This document shows positions 47,049 to 56,412 of a DNA stretch of 64,000 bases, in pieces. Under the pieces are notes generated by a model that was not told where the DNA came from, did not search any database, and saw only the letters and a list, made by a program, of their open reading frames with translations. The stretch covers positions 2,170,001-2,234,000 of the forward strand of contig NZ_CP034593.1 in NCBI RefSeq assembly GCF_003971195.1, in the 5' to 3' direction. The translations under genes and the position numbers were made by a program. Numbering within the stretch: the stretch's first letter is position 1; the number at the start of each line of letters is the position of its first letter. This DNA comes from Flaviflexus ciconiae (GTDB lineage: Bacteria; Actinomycetota; Actinomycetes; Actinomycetales; Actinomycetaceae).

Positions 47049-47318
47049 CTACTTCCAGCCCATTGTCATGAGGAAGCCAACGAGCATGACTCCGAAGCCG
47101 AGGAACAGGTTGTAGTTACCGTTGTCGAAACCGATCGGGTAGTTACCGCCGGTCACGTACGCGGTGACAACAATGATAAGGCCGAGAAGCATGAGGCCCA
47201 CCATGAGGGGCGCCCACCACCGGGGTGAGCCCTTGAGCTCCCGGTTCTTCTCGATCTCCACATTTTCCTGAGCCCGCTTCTTCTGGACAGCGGCTTTGCG
47301 ACGCCTTGATTCGGGCAT
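47049..47318 (-). CDS. crgA: Cell division protein CrgA
   Basis: 89 aa with two membrane helices: WWAPLMVGLMLLGLIIVVTAYV and NLFLGFGVMLVGFLMTMGWK, separated by the short loop TGGNYPIGFDNGN. The basic N-terminus and NPxW-like SPRWWAP entry are typical. CrgA coordinates septum formation with FtsZ, FtsQ and PBPs in actinobacteria. Divergent from the sortase gene. Confidence 0.93.
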   Translation of the reverse strand: MPESRRRKAAVQKKRAQENVEIEKNRELKGSPRWWAPLMVGLMLLGLIIVVTAYVTGGNYPIGFDNGNYNLFLGFGVMLVGFLMTMGWK

Positions 47319-47383
47319 GTTCGCTCCTATCCTTGTGATGGCATAATCTTAACCGGACTGGCGTTGCGATGAGGAGGGCGACC

Positions 47384-48121
47384 ATGGGCCGACACACCAA
47401 GGCTAAACCGTCTGCTCCAACGAGGGTACTAGGTGTTGTTGGAGAACTCCTCATCACAGCGGGTGTCATCATCATCCTGTTCGTCGTTTGGCAGATCTGG
47501 TGGACCGACGTTATCGCCGGACGGGAGCAGTCCCGTGTTGTCAGCGAGTTCCGTGAGGAGATTCCAGAACCCGCGGAAGAACCTGCTGATGAACCGACCG
47601 AGTACCGGAGTGATCCCCCGGTGATTGATACTGCTACAGTAAAGGCCTCGATTGGCACGAACGACCTGTGGGGAGTTATGCACATTCCCGCTTTCGGTGA
47701 TGACTACGAGGTTGGTATTGCCGAAGGCACAGACCTCTCGACCGTTATCGATAAGGGAAGCCTGGGCCACTACACGGATACGGCGATGCCGGGGGAGCTC
47801 GGCAATTTTGCCCTGGCAGGGCACCGGCAGTCCTACGGCGCTGCCCTTCGCAACCAGCCGGACCTCGAGGCGGGAGACCCCCTCATCGTGGAAACTGCCG
47901 AATACTTCTACGTGTACCGCGTGACCGAACACGAGATTGTTGCCCCCACCGCCATCGAAGTTCTCGCCCCGGTCCCCGGAAACCCGGGAGTCGCCGCCGA
48001 TGGGTACTACCTGACGCTGACGACCTGCCACCCTCCCTTCATCTCGAACGAGCGCTGGATAACCTACGCAGAGCTCGACTACTGGATGCCCCGTAGCGAG
48101 GGCACACCGAAGGAGCTTTGA
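47384..48121 (+). CDS. Class E sortase
   Basis: 245 aa from ATG 47384, preceded by GAGGAGGG; an upstream GTG (47369) is less likely. One N-terminal membrane helix (about 15-40), an acidic linker, then the sortase barrel with catalytic His147 (LAGHRQ), Cys215 (TLTTCHP) and Arg224 (SNERW). Class E enzymes anchor LAXTG-type proteins or pili in actinobacteria. Its stop overlaps the start of the small membrane protein by 1 bp (TGATG). Confidence 0.93.
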   Translation: MGRHTKAKPSAPTRVLGVVGELLITAGVIIILFVVWQIWWTDVIAGREQSRVVSEFREEIPEPAEEPADEPTEYRSDPPVIDTATVKASIGTNDLWGVMHIPAFGDDYEVGIAEGTDLSTVIDKGSLGHYTDTAMPGELGNFALAGHRQSYGAALRNQPDLEAGDPLIVETAEYFYVYRVTEHEIVAPTAIEVLAPVPGNPGVAADGYYLTLTTCHPPFISNERWITYAELDYWMPRSEGTPKEL

Positions 48122-48276
48122 TGTACTCTGCACTGTTCCGCCGGCTCCCCGGTCCGACGTGGCTCAAGGTGATTCAAGTACTCATCATTGTCGCCGCGAT
48201 TATTGTTCTTCTCTTCGGCTGGGTTTTCCCATGGGCAGCCGAACACCTCCCAATTTCCGAAAACACGGTGGGCTGA
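48121..48276 (+). CDS. Small membrane protein between sortase E and pabA
   Basis: 51 aa, ATG 48121 in TGATG with the sortase stop, and its own TGATG with pabA at 48276, so it is coupled on both sides. Sequence: basic start MYSALFRRLPGPTWLKV, one hydrophobic helix of about 22 residues (VLIIVAAIIVLLFGWVFPW), short tail. The double stop/start coupling is good evidence that it is translated. Similar short proteins occur at this place in other actinobacteria; function unknown. Confidence 0.8.
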   Translation: MYSALFRRLPGPTWLKVIQVLIIVAAIIVLLFGWVFPWAAEHLPISENTVG

Positions 48277-48911
48277 TGGCAAAAATTCTTATCGTCGACA
48301 ACTACGACTCGTTCGTTTACACGATTGCCGACTACCTTCAACAGCTTGGAGCGGAGGTCGACATTGTGAGAAACGATGCGGTTGACCCTGAAGATGCGGC
48401 GGAATACGACGGGGTGCTTATCTCACCGGGCCCCGGAACTCCCGTTAATGCTGGAGTGTCGATCGATATGATCCGTTACTGCGCAGACAATCAGAAGCCG
48501 ATGCTCGGCGTCTGTCTTGGCCACCAGGCCCTTGCCGAGGTCTTTGGTGGCACCGTGTCCCATTCGCCGGAGCTCATGCATGGCAAAACCTCCCAGATCA
48601 GCCATGCCGGCGGCGGAGTGTTCGATAGCCTGCCGAGCCCCCTCGAGGTAACCAGATACCACTCCCTCGCCATCGAAGACGGAACGAATCCTCATGAGCT
48701 TGAAGTAACCGCCTCGGTCCTCAGTGCCAGCGGTGAAGTGATCATGGCGGTCCAGCACAGGAACCTGCCACTGTGGGGAGTCCAGTTCCATCCCGAATCG
48801 ATTCTCACGCAGGGCGGGCACCGCATGCTTGCCAACTGGTTGGCACTCGCGGGAGACAGCGAAGCCGTCGGCAAATCTGAAGGGCTCAGGCCCCTAGTCG
48901 ACCGCGGATAG
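48276..48911 (+). CDS. pabA: Glutamine amidotransferase, PabA/TrpG family
   Basis: 211 aa class I amidotransferase. ILIVDNYDSFVYTI opens the protein; the nucleophile Cys is in GVCLGHQAL and the His/Glu pair in VQFHPESIL. No synthase partner is adjacent, so it could serve aminodeoxychorismate (folate) or anthranilate (tryptophan) synthesis; the position next to pknB and sortase E is standard for actinobacterial pabA. Start ATG 48276 set by the coupled TGATG. Confidence 0.87.
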   Translation: MAKILIVDNYDSFVYTIADYLQQLGAEVDIVRNDAVDPEDAAEYDGVLISPGPGTPVNAGVSIDMIRYCADNQKPMLGVCLGHQALAEVFGGTVSHSPELMHGKTSQISHAGGGVFDSLPSPLEVTRYHSLAIEDGTNPHELEVTASVLSASGEVIMAVQHRNLPLWGVQFHPESILTQGGHRMLANWLALAGDSEAVGKSEGLRPLVDRG

Positions 48912-48960
48912 TTACCCGGGGCAATACTGGGAGATGTCCAAGACCGGGAGACGTCAAGAT

Positions 48961-48990
48961 CAAGGGAGCAGCTCGTGAACTGCTCCCTTG
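48961..48990. terminator. Bidirectional terminator between pabA and pknB
   Basis: CAAGGGAGCAG (48961-48971) pairs perfectly with CTGCTCCCTTG (48980-48990), between convergent genes. Confidence 0.82.
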
Positions 48991-49005
48991 ATTCATCCCG
49001 CGGGT

Positions 49006-50901
49006 CTACTCTCCCTCGGTAGGCGAAGGCTCCTCCGTAGGAGGTGGCTCTTCGGTGGTCGGGTCGGGCGTTGGATCTTCCGTGGGGGTTGGATCTTCTG
49101 TCGTCGGATCCTCGGTCGGTGTGGGATCTTCTGTCGTCGGATCCTCCGTGGCCGGGGGCTCTTCCGCAACCGTGATCGTGATCTGGGTGCCGGTATCGAC
49201 GATTGAACCTTCGCGGTAGTCCTGAGCGATAACAGTATCGGGCTCGGCTTCGGCAGTTTCTTCGTACTCGATCCGGTAACTCAGCTTGAGATTATCCAGC
49301 TCTGCCGTGGCGATATCAATATTCATGTTGAGGAGATTCGGGATAGAGACGCGTCCCGAGGAAACCTGAACGTTGACCTGTGTCCCACGCGGTACCTGCT
49401 GATCGGCGGCAGGGTCCGAGGAAACAACTTCACCCTCGTCATATTCGGGGAAGTTATCAACGGAATCTGAGGTGCCCCACACGAGGCCCTCGGCCTCGAT
49501 GAGGTTTCGAGCGGAATCGACATTAAGGCCTGTGACATCGGGGACGGTGACCTCGCCAACGCCGGACGAGAACGACACGGTGACGGTGCTGCCCTCTTCG
49601 ACAGAGGTGCCAATCTCCGGGTTGGAAGAAACAAAGAGGCCCTCTTCGACATCATCAGACTCGACGGGCTCGCCGATTACGAGCTCAAGATTGTGATCCT
49701 CCAAGGTTGTCCGCGCCTCGGTTTGGTCCAGACCTTCGAGGTTGGGAACGTCCACCATTGTGATTGTTGGTGTGGGTTCTTCTGGTGGATCATCGTTGCC
49801 GAATACCTGCCAGGCAACAAAGCCAAGAACCGCGAGAAGAATGACAATGATGGCCCACAGCCAGCCGTTGCTCGACTTCTTCTCCTGCGCCGGGAACTGG
49901 CCCGTCTGGTACGGAGGATAGTTGCCGGTATGTGCGGAAACCGCGGATGGTACCGACTGGCCGGTCGGGAACACGGTGGTGGCGATTGGTGTGGCCATTG
50001 GTGCGGGGGCCACGTAGGCGGTGGTGGCCGGTGCGGTGACCGCTTGTCCACGGACAGCACTCAGCAGGTCGGAGCGGAATGCCGCGGCTGTTTGGTAGCG
50101 ATCATCGCGGTTCTTCGCGAGGGCTTTGAGAACGACGCGGTCAATAGAATCCGGAATATCAGCCGTCACGGTTGATGGTGGGGTGGGAACCTCGGAGACG
50201 TGCTGGTAGGCAACGGCAACGGCCGAGTCACCGGTGAACGGCGGCTTGCCAACCAACATCTCGTACAGGAGGCAACCAGCAGAATAAAGGTCGGAACGAA
50301 TGTCGACCACCTCGCCGCGTGCCTGCTCGGGCGACAGGTACTGGGCGGTTCCAACAACCGTGTTTGTCTGGGTGACGGTCGAGTGATGATCGGACAGTGC
50401 GCGGGCAATGCCGAAGTCCATGACCTTGACCGACCCGTCCGGGGTCAACATAATGTTGCCCGGCTTAATGTCGCGGTGGATGATGCCCTCGCGGTGCGAG
50501 TATTCCAGTGCCGATAGGACACCGGCGGCCACGTGCGCGGCTTCGTCGATCGGGATCGGGTCGCCGTCGGCAAGTAGATCACGGACCGTCTGTCCGTTGA
50601 CGTACTCCATGACAATGAATGGCAGGGTGACCTTGCCGGTCCCGGTCTCGACCTCTTCCTCACCCGTGTCGTAGACGGCAACGATCGACGGATGGTTCAG
50701 AGCAGCGGATGACTGGGCCTCACGCCGGAAGCGGGCGAGGAACGTGTCGTCCGTTGCCATGTCGGAACGCAAGATCTTGATGGCGACCGTGCGTGACAGC
50801 CTCGTATCGTAGGCGATGTACACCTGTGCCATCCCGCCACGCCCGATAAGCCGGCCAACCTCGTAGCGGTCGGCTAACATCCGGGGGAGTTGGTCCACCA
50901 T
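49006..50901 (-). CDS. pknB: Serine/threonine protein kinase PknB with PASTA domains
   Basis: 631 aa. Kinase domain 1-270: GRGGMAQVY glycine loop, Lys42 in VAIKIL, catalytic HRDIKPGNIML and DFGIA. Membrane helix about 347-368 (WLWAIIVILLAVLGFVAWQVF). Three extracellular PASTA domains (starting VPNLEGL, VPDVTGL and IPNLLNM), then a tail of TEDPT/PTEDP repeats about 45 residues long. PASTA domains sense muropeptides/lipid II. Last gene of fhaA-fhaB-pstP-rodA-pbpA-pknB; the pknA usually present here in mycobacteria is absent. Confidence 0.95.
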   Translation of the reverse strand: MVDQLPRMLADRYEVGRLIGRGGMAQVYIAYDTRLSRTVAIKILRSDMATDDTFLARFRREAQSSAALNHPSIVAVYDTGEEEVETGTGKVTLPFIVMEYVNGQTVRDLLADGDPIPIDEAAHVAAGVLSALEYSHREGIIHRDIKPGNIMLTPDGSVKVMDFGIARALSDHHSTVTQTNTVVGTAQYLSPEQARGEVVDIRSDLYSAGCLLYEMLVGKPPFTGDSAVAVAYQHVSEVPTPPSTVTADIPDSIDRVVLKALAKNRDDRYQTAAAFRSDLLSAVRGQAVTAPATTAYVAPAPMATPIATTVFPTGQSVPSAVSAHTGNYPPYQTGQFPAQEKKSSNGWLWAIIVILLAVLGFVAWQVFGNDDPPEEPTPTITMVDVPNLEGLDQTEARTTLEDHNLELVIGEPVESDDVEEGLFVSSNPEIGTSVEEGSTVTVSFSSGVGEVTVPDVTGLNVDSARNLIEAEGLVWGTSDSVDNFPEYDEGEVVSSDPAADQQVPRGTQVNVQVSSGRVSIPNLLNMNIDIATAELDNLKLSYRIEYEETAEAEPDTVIAQDYREGSIVDTGTQITITVAEEPPATEDPTTEDPTPTEDPTTEDPTPTEDPTPDPTTEEPPPTEEPSPTEGE

Positions 50902-50921
50902 GTTCTACCTTTCCTTTTGAC

Positions 50922-52379
50922 CTAGTCGTTCAGTGCGGTCAGCAAGACCGACTGGGCCATGGGGGCTGCGAGCGAGCCACCGTCTGTTCCAAAACCTTGG
51001 TTTCCACCATTTTCCACTAAAACGGCAATTGCCACCTCAGGATTGTCGGCCGGGGCGAAACCAATAAACCAGGCGTGCGGGGCAATTGTGCTCGATATCT
51101 CGGCGGTGCCGGTCTTTCCAGCCACGTCCACACCCTGGATCTGAGCCCGGAAACCCGTCCCATTATCGACAACATCAACCATCATCGTCGTCAGCTGCTC
51201 GGCCGTGTCCTCGCTCATGGGTCGCGAGAACTCCGACGGGCTGGTTGTGCTGATCTCATCCAGATCGGCAGAGAGCGTACGGTCGACCAGATAGGGAGTC
51301 ATGAGCGACCCGTCATTCGCGATCGACGAGGCGACCATCGCCATCTGCATCGGCGACACCTTCAGCTCGTACTGGCCGAAACCAACCTGAGCGAGCTCAG
51401 CCTGGGTCTGGCTGTCCGGGAACTGCGAAGGAGTGACAGGCATGGGGATCGACAGGGACTGACCGAAACCGAACCTCTCGGCCTGCTCCCTCATCGCGTC
51501 TTCGCCAAGCTCGACGGCCGCGATAGCGAAAGGTGTATTGCACGATTGGCGGATCGACTGAAGCAAGGTTGCCTCACCGGAACCGTCACCGCATGCTGCC
51601 TCACCCGGGTTGTGAATAACGTGGGTGGTACCGGGAGGTGAATACTCTGTGGGTGCCTCAATCTCATCATCCATGTCGGCGCCGCTTTCCAGCATCGCCG
51701 TGGCCGTCACAATCTTGTATACCGATCCGGGCGCGTACAGGTTGCCGCCCGTGGCGCGGTTAAGCAAAGGCTGATCTGGATTCGCGATCAGTGCATCATA
51801 GTTCGCCTGAGCGTCGGCAGAGTTGTGGGTTGCAAGCAGATTCGGATCGTAGGAAGGAATCGACACCATGGCAAGAATCCGCCCCGTGTTCGGCTCCAAA
51901 ACCACAATGGAACCCTTCTGCCCGGCAAGAGCATCGACCGCTGCCTGCTGGATCTCTGGATCGAGAGTGAGCTCAACCCCGCCGCCGCGCTGCTCGTCCC
52001 CGGTAATGAGATCCCGGAGCCGCTGAATGGCAAGCGACGTGTCGGAGCCCCCGAGCACACTGTTCTCGTATCTCTCCACGCCCGTCATCGAGTTGAACGC
52101 GACAGAGAAATACCCCGTTGAGTGGGCATACAGTTCCCCCTGCTCGTAGGTGCGGAGGAACGAATACAGGTTGTCGACCGGCTCGGACGTCACGATCGTC
52201 TCGTCGGCCACGATGATGGGGCCGCGCTCGCGGCCGTACTCTTCGTAGATCGTTCGGACGTTGCGACTGTCGGCGCTCAGTTCGGGTGCCTTCACGAACT
52301 GGATCATGGTCACGGAGATCAAGAGAGCGAGGAACATGATGGCTGCGAGAGTGGCAAGCCGCCTGATGGGAAGGTTCAC
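50922..52379 (-). CDS. pbpA: Penicillin-binding protein PbpA (class B transpeptidase)
   Basis: 485 aa. N-terminal membrane anchor (about 10-28), dimerisation region, then the transpeptidase with SxxK at Ser219-Lys222 (APGSVYKIV), SxN at 279-281 (SCN) and KTG near 425 (AGKTGTAE). Cross-links peptidoglycan, partner of RodA, whose gene overlaps its start by 4 bp. Confidence 0.95.
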   Translation of the reverse strand: MNLPIRRLATLAAIMFLALLISVTMIQFVKAPELSADSRNVRTIYEEYGRERGPIIVADETIVTSEPVDNLYSFLRTYEQGELYAHSTGYFSVAFNSMTGVERYENSVLGGSDTSLAIQRLRDLITGDEQRGGGVELTLDPEIQQAAVDALAGQKGSIVVLEPNTGRILAMVSIPSYDPNLLATHNSADAQANYDALIANPDQPLLNRATGGNLYAPGSVYKIVTATAMLESGADMDDEIEAPTEYSPPGTTHVIHNPGEAACGDGSGEATLLQSIRQSCNTPFAIAAVELGEDAMREQAERFGFGQSLSIPMPVTPSQFPDSQTQAELAQVGFGQYELKVSPMQMAMVASSIANDGSLMTPYLVDRTLSADLDEISTTSPSEFSRPMSEDTAEQLTTMMVDVVDNGTGFRAQIQGVDVAGKTGTAEISSTIAPHAWFIGFAPADNPEVAIAVLVENGGNQGFGTDGGSLAAPMAQSVLLTALND

Positions 52380-53845
52380 GAAAGGTTCACCGCCTGAGTG
52401 TCTGTGCGGTCAGCATCGGACTCGTCACGTGGAGTCTTCTCCTCTGACTCAGCTGATTCTTCGTCGCCACTATCCCAGTACTCGTCATCAATGTCCCAGG
52501 CCGGCGGCAGGGGCTCGCTGGACCGCACCTGGGGCCGTCGTGCAGCATCCGAGATTCGCAGGAGCAGGCCGATGACGATCCAGTTGCACAGGAGCGATGA
52601 GCCACCAAGCGCGATGAGGGGGAGCGTGAGGCCGGTGAGTGGGATAAGGCGAGTCACGCCACCAACGACAACGAAAACCTGGAGTGCGATGGTGAAGGAA
52701 AGGCCCGCTGCGAGGAGCTTGCCGAAGCCGTCACGAACATAGGCAGCACTACGCAGGCCCCTAATGACGATGATGAGATAGAGAGCGAGGATGGCAAAAA
52801 CTCCGGCCATGCCCAGCTCCTCGCCGATTGAGGCAATGATGAAGTCGGAGTTCGCCTGGGGAACAATGCCGGGATAACCCTGACCGAGCCCCGTTCCAAA
52901 CAGGCCGCCGTGCGCCATGCCGAAATTGCCCTGGACGACCTGGTAGGAGCCGAACGCAGCATCGTAAACCTCTGGGTCCATGGCGTTCAGCCACACGTTG
53001 AAGCGGGCCGTGACGTGCGGGAACAGTTGAAACACGACAAAGCCGCCGCCGAGTGCCAGGAGCCCGCCGATAACGATCCACGACAGCCGGTCGGTTGCCA
53101 CGTAAAGCATGGAAACAAAGAGGCCGAAGAACAGGATTGAGGTTCCGAGGTCCTTTTGGAAGATCAGGACGGCAAGGCAGATAGCCCAGGCCAGCAAGAT
53201 CGGAGCAAAGTGCCGGAGCTGCGGGAACTGGATCTTCAGAAACTTGGGGCCCGCCAAAGCCAGATTGTCGCGGTTGACGACGAGATAACCGGCGAAGAAT
53301 ATCGCGAGGAAGATCTTTGCGAGTTCCGCAGGCTGGAAGGAATAGCCAGCGATGCTGATCCAAATCCTTGCGCCATAGATCTCCCTGCCAAGGCCCGGGA
53401 TAAGCGGCAGGACAAGGAGAACGGCGGAGACGATAAGAGACGTGTACGTGAACTTTCGCAACACCCGGTGGTCGCGTAAAGCAATGACAACGAGGGCAGC
53501 TAGCACCATGCCAAGGGGCGTGAAAATAGCCTGCGAGGTGACCTGGCTACCTCCGGTGGCAATGTCGATCCGTTCAATCATGGCCAAACCCAAGCCGTTG
53601 AGTGCCATGGCGGACGGGAAAATAACCGGGTCTGCGTAGGGAGCGGCCCATCGGATAAGAAGATGAACGAGCAGCGCTGTTCCGCCGAAGATCGCGGACA
53701 CGACCATGATATTCCCCGGCATTTCTCCATTCGCTCCGAGATGCACGAGTGAATACGCTCCCAGGCTGATCACGGCCGAGAGGATCGTGAGGAAGAACTC
53801 GGGGAGCCTACCGGGGTGGGCGGCGAGATGAGTGACTGTCGCCAT
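52376..53845 (-). CDS. rodA: Peptidoglycan polymerase RodA (SEDS family)
   Basis: 489 aa with ten or more membrane helices and the SEDS signature region (LIPLTGLTLPLIALGGSSLLCNWIVIGLLLRIS). The ESIGEELGMAG-like IIASIGEELGMAGVF stretch is the conserved extracellular-loop edge. An acidic cytoplasmic tail of about 60 residues follows. Polymerises glycan strands; PbpA is its transpeptidase. The start shares one base with the pstP stop. Confidence 0.94.
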   Translation of the reverse strand: MATVTHLAAHPGRLPEFFLTILSAVISLGAYSLVHLGANGEMPGNIMVVSAIFGGTALLVHLLIRWAAPYADPVIFPSAMALNGLGLAMIERIDIATGGSQVTSQAIFTPLGMVLAALVVIALRDHRVLRKFTYTSLIVSAVLLVLPLIPGLGREIYGARIWISIAGYSFQPAELAKIFLAIFFAGYLVVNRDNLALAGPKFLKIQFPQLRHFAPILLAWAICLAVLIFQKDLGTSILFFGLFVSMLYVATDRLSWIVIGGLLALGGGFVVFQLFPHVTARFNVWLNAMDPEVYDAAFGSYQVVQGNFGMAHGGLFGTGLGQGYPGIVPQANSDFIIASIGEELGMAGVFAILALYLIIVIRGLRSAAYVRDGFGKLLAAGLSFTIALQVFVVVGGVTRLIPLTGLTLPLIALGGSSLLCNWIVIGLLLRISDAARRPQVRSSEPLPPAWDIDDEYWDSGDEESAESEEKTPRDESDADRTDTQAVNLS

Positions 53846-55218
53846 CAGGGCGTTTCCTCAGGCTGAGTGTCACTCTCGGTCGGCTGACCACCGCTGTCGG
53901 AACGGGGCGGCGGAGTCTGCGACGGCTCATCCGCTGGATCCTCGTTGGAACCGTCGACCGGACTTGGGGTCTCGGTGGGATCCTCCGTGGCGTCGTCGGC
54001 TTCCTTCTGTTCCTCGTTTTCAACGATCTGGTCCCGGAGGAATTCATCCTCAAGATCAGAGACGTAGTTCTCGGCGTCCTCCCGGGACGAATGCGTGACG
54101 GGCTCCTCGAGCCTGCGCTGCGCCGTTTGCGTCAGATCCTCGATTTGTAGGTCGGTGCGTTCATCAAGGTGCGAAAGTTCAATGGGCCCGAGGGCCTGAG
54201 GGACGCCCCGGTAGATACCGACGTTCCCGTCAGCTGAATAAACGTAGTACTGGGACTGCGTCCAGAACCAGGCGCCAAAGATGCCGCCAGCAAGAAGAAC
54301 GAAAACACCGATAAGAACAGCAAGCCGTGCCGGCCATTTCTTTTTCTTCGGTGCTTCGTCGTCCTCAACGCAGTTCGGGTCGGCAACGTCCCCGGTGCGA
54401 ACTGGACGCTTGCTCTTCCCGCTCTCAAACTCTGCGGAGGCGGAACCGACAACGACAGGAATCTGGGAGGGCGCGTTGGCACCGGAGATCTCGCGATCGT
54501 CGAGGATATCGGCGAGAACAACAGTGACATTGTCGGGAGCCCCGCCCGCGAGGGCAAGCTCAATGAGCCGGGATACGCACTTCTCGAGGTTTGCGTAGTG
54601 GAGGAGCGTGTGGGCGATCGTTTCGTTGGAGACAACACCGAACAGACCGTCGGAGCAAAGGAGCCACCGGTCGCCAACGACCGCTTCACGCACGGACTCG
54701 TCGAGCTCGACCTCGCCCTCCGTGTCGCCAAGCGCCCTCATGATCACGTTCTTCTTCGGGTGGTTCTCGGCCTCTTCCGGCGTGATCTGACCGTGGTCGA
54801 CCAGGTACTGGACGAGAGTGTGGTCCTTCGTCACCTGAATGAGGGAATCACCGCGAAGCAGGTAGGCCCGTGAGTCACCGATGTGGACCATAGCGAGCTT
54901 GTTCCCCGACCGCATGAGAGCGATACAGGTGGTTCCCATGCCCTTCAACGCCGGGTCGTCGGTTGCCATGGCAACCAGCTCGTCGTGAGCTTCCGTGACC
55001 GTTTCCCGCAGCATCGGTAGCAGATCGTCGGCGCGGTGAATGTCATCGAGTTCGGATAGTTTGCTGACCGTGACGCTCGAGGCAGTGTCGCCACCGGCCG
55101 CGCCACCCATGCCGTCAGCAAGCACCAGGAGATGCGGTCCAGCGTAACCAGCATCCTGGTTGTTCTTGCGGACCGCACCAACATCCGACCGAGCGGCAAA
55201 GCGAAGTTGAACTGACAT
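53845..55218 (-). CDS. pstP: PP2C-type Ser/Thr phosphatase PstP
   Basis: 457 aa. The PP2C domain (1-235) has RSDVGAVRKNNQDA, LVLADGMGGAAGGDTAS, VHIGDSRAYLLR, WLLCSDGLFGVV and GAPDNVTVVLA, i.e. all metal-site aspartates. A membrane helix (LAVLIGVFVLLAGGIFGAWFW) lies about 298-320, then an extracellular acidic, Pro/Thr-rich tail. Reverses PknB phosphorylation, including on FhaA/FhaB partners. Same operon as pknB. Confidence 0.95.
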   Translation of the reverse strand: MSVQLRFAARSDVGAVRKNNQDAGYAGPHLLVLADGMGGAAGGDTASSVTVSKLSELDDIHRADDLLPMLRETVTEAHDELVAMATDDPALKGMGTTCIALMRSGNKLAMVHIGDSRAYLLRGDSLIQVTKDHTLVQYLVDHGQITPEEAENHPKKNVIMRALGDTEGEVELDESVREAVVGDRWLLCSDGLFGVVSNETIAHTLLHYANLEKCVSRLIELALAGGAPDNVTVVLADILDDREISGANAPSQIPVVVGSASAEFESGKSKRPVRTGDVADPNCVEDDEAPKKKKWPARLAVLIGVFVLLAGGIFGAWFWTQSQYYVYSADGNVGIYRGVPQALGPIELSHLDERTDLQIEDLTQTAQRRLEEPVTHSSREDAENYVSDLEDEFLRDQIVENEEQKEADDATEDPTETPSPVDGSNEDPADEPSQTPPPRSDSGGQPTESDTQPEETP

Positions 55219-55225
55219 TGAGCGC

Positions 55226-55714
55226 CTAGCGTTGCAGGGTGAAGGTGGTTTGGCCGATCGTGACCGAGTCGCCTGCCTTCAGCGGGATGGGATGGTCGAT
55301 ACGCTGACCGTGGACAAATGTTCCGTTCGTGGATTGCAGGTCCTCAACGAACCAGGAACCCTCGGAATTAAAGAACCTGGCGTGCCTGGCCGAAGAATAC
55401 GAGTCGTTCAGTACGAGAGCGGAATCGGGGGAACGCCCAACAATGATTGATGCGGTGCCAAGCGGAACGGTCGTACCGGCCAGAGGGCCGTCGGTCACAA
55501 CGATCTTTGTGGGAACGCCCTTCTTAGGCTTTGGCGGGGCCTTAGCCTTGGGCTGGTGGTAGTTAACGGGGGCAACCGGTTGCGGCTTCTGCCCACGCTT
55601 CTTGACGCGCACACCGTAAATGTCCCGGCGCAAAGTCAATGTCACCGCCATGACAAAGATCCACAGCAGGACAAGGAACCCGATGTGGAGAAGTGTCAGT
55701 ACAAGCTCGCTCAT
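55226..55714 (-). CDS. fhaB: FHA-domain protein FhaB
   Basis: 162 aa. One N-terminal membrane helix (about 7-28), basic linker, and a C-terminal FHA domain (IIVGRSPDSALVLNDSYSSARHARF ... DLQSTNGTFVHGQRI) that binds phosphothreonine. FhaB (FipA) links PknB signalling to division and growth. Overlaps fhaA by 4 bp. Confidence 0.93.
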   Translation of the reverse strand: MSELVLTLLHIGFLVLLWIFVMAVTLTLRRDIYGVRVKKRGQKPQPVAPVNYHQPKAKAPPKPKKGVPTKIVVTDGPLAGTTVPLGTASIIVGRSPDSALVLNDSYSSARHARFFNSEGSWFVEDLQSTNGTFVHGQRIDHPIPLKAGDSVTIGQTTFTLQR

Positions 55715-56412
55715 GCGTAGCTCTCCGGGCTATTCCAGAACATGATTCTCGTTCGGCCAATCGTGATCGTATTACCGTCAACAAGCGTGGCGGCAGAGAT
55801 CCGGTGGCCCTCAACGAAGCTGCCGTTCGTGGAACCAAGATCGGTAGCGATAACGCCGCGTGGCGTTACCCGCAGTTCGAGATGGTGGCGTGATACGCCG
55901 GTGTCGTCAACGACAATGTCAGATTCGGAGCCGCGGCCAATGATCGTAACCGGGCCCGTCAGAAGGTAACGCTGTCCCTGAACATCGATGATGGGATTTG
56001 CTGCGGAGGGAACGGATGTAGTCACGGGTGCAACAGCTCCTCGAACGGTTTGGGAAGTGACGCGAACGGTGCCTGTGCCCTGTTCTTCGGCCTCCTCGAA
56101 TGCAATGGCTATCGGACCAAGGAATGTGTAGTCCTGGGAGGTGGCGTATTTGATGGCGTGATCGCTGAGTTCATCCTCGATAGCGACCCGACCCCACTGG
56201 TCGATCTTCGCGTAGTCATCGGACGCCAGAGTGATCCGGAACTGGTTCGGAGAGATTGTGCGAGACCGAGAGTAGACCGCGGCCCCCTCGTCCATCGCAC
56301 GGTTGATTGCCGACGCTATTTCGACCGGCTTGACCTCCGACTTGAAGGCGCGGCTGAACACGGAATTAACGGCATTCTCGATGCCGCGCTCGAACTTGCC
56401 AAAAGCTCCCAC
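55711..56412 (-). CDS. fhaA: FHA-domain protein FhaA (DUF3662 + FHA)
   Basis: 233 aa. N-terminal DUF3662 domain (GAFGKFERGIENAVNSVFSRAFKSEVKPVEIASAINRAMDE) and C-terminal FHA domain (TIIGRGSESDIVVDDTGVSRHHLEL ... DLGSTNGSFVEGHRI). The middle linker is short, so the protein is much shorter than the mycobacterial FhaA. It binds phosphorylated MviN-type regulators of lipid II flux. First gene of the cluster. Confidence 0.93.
   Translation of the reverse strand: MGAFGKFERGIENAVNSVFSRAFKSEVKPVEIASAINRAMDEGAAVYSRSRTISPNQFRITLASDDYAKIDQWGRVAIEDELSDHAIKYATSQDYTFLGPIAIAFEEAEEQGTGTVRVTSQTVRGAVAPVTTSVPSAANPIIDVQGQRYLLTGPVTIIGRGSESDIVVDDTGVSRHHLELRVTPRGVIATDLGSTNGSFVEGHRISAATLVDGNTITIGRTRIMFWNSPESYA

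Noticed and set aside
49060..49150. Direct repeats resembling a short tandem array
   Set aside because: They are the coding repeats for the TEDPT tail of PknB, not a CRISPR array or satellite.
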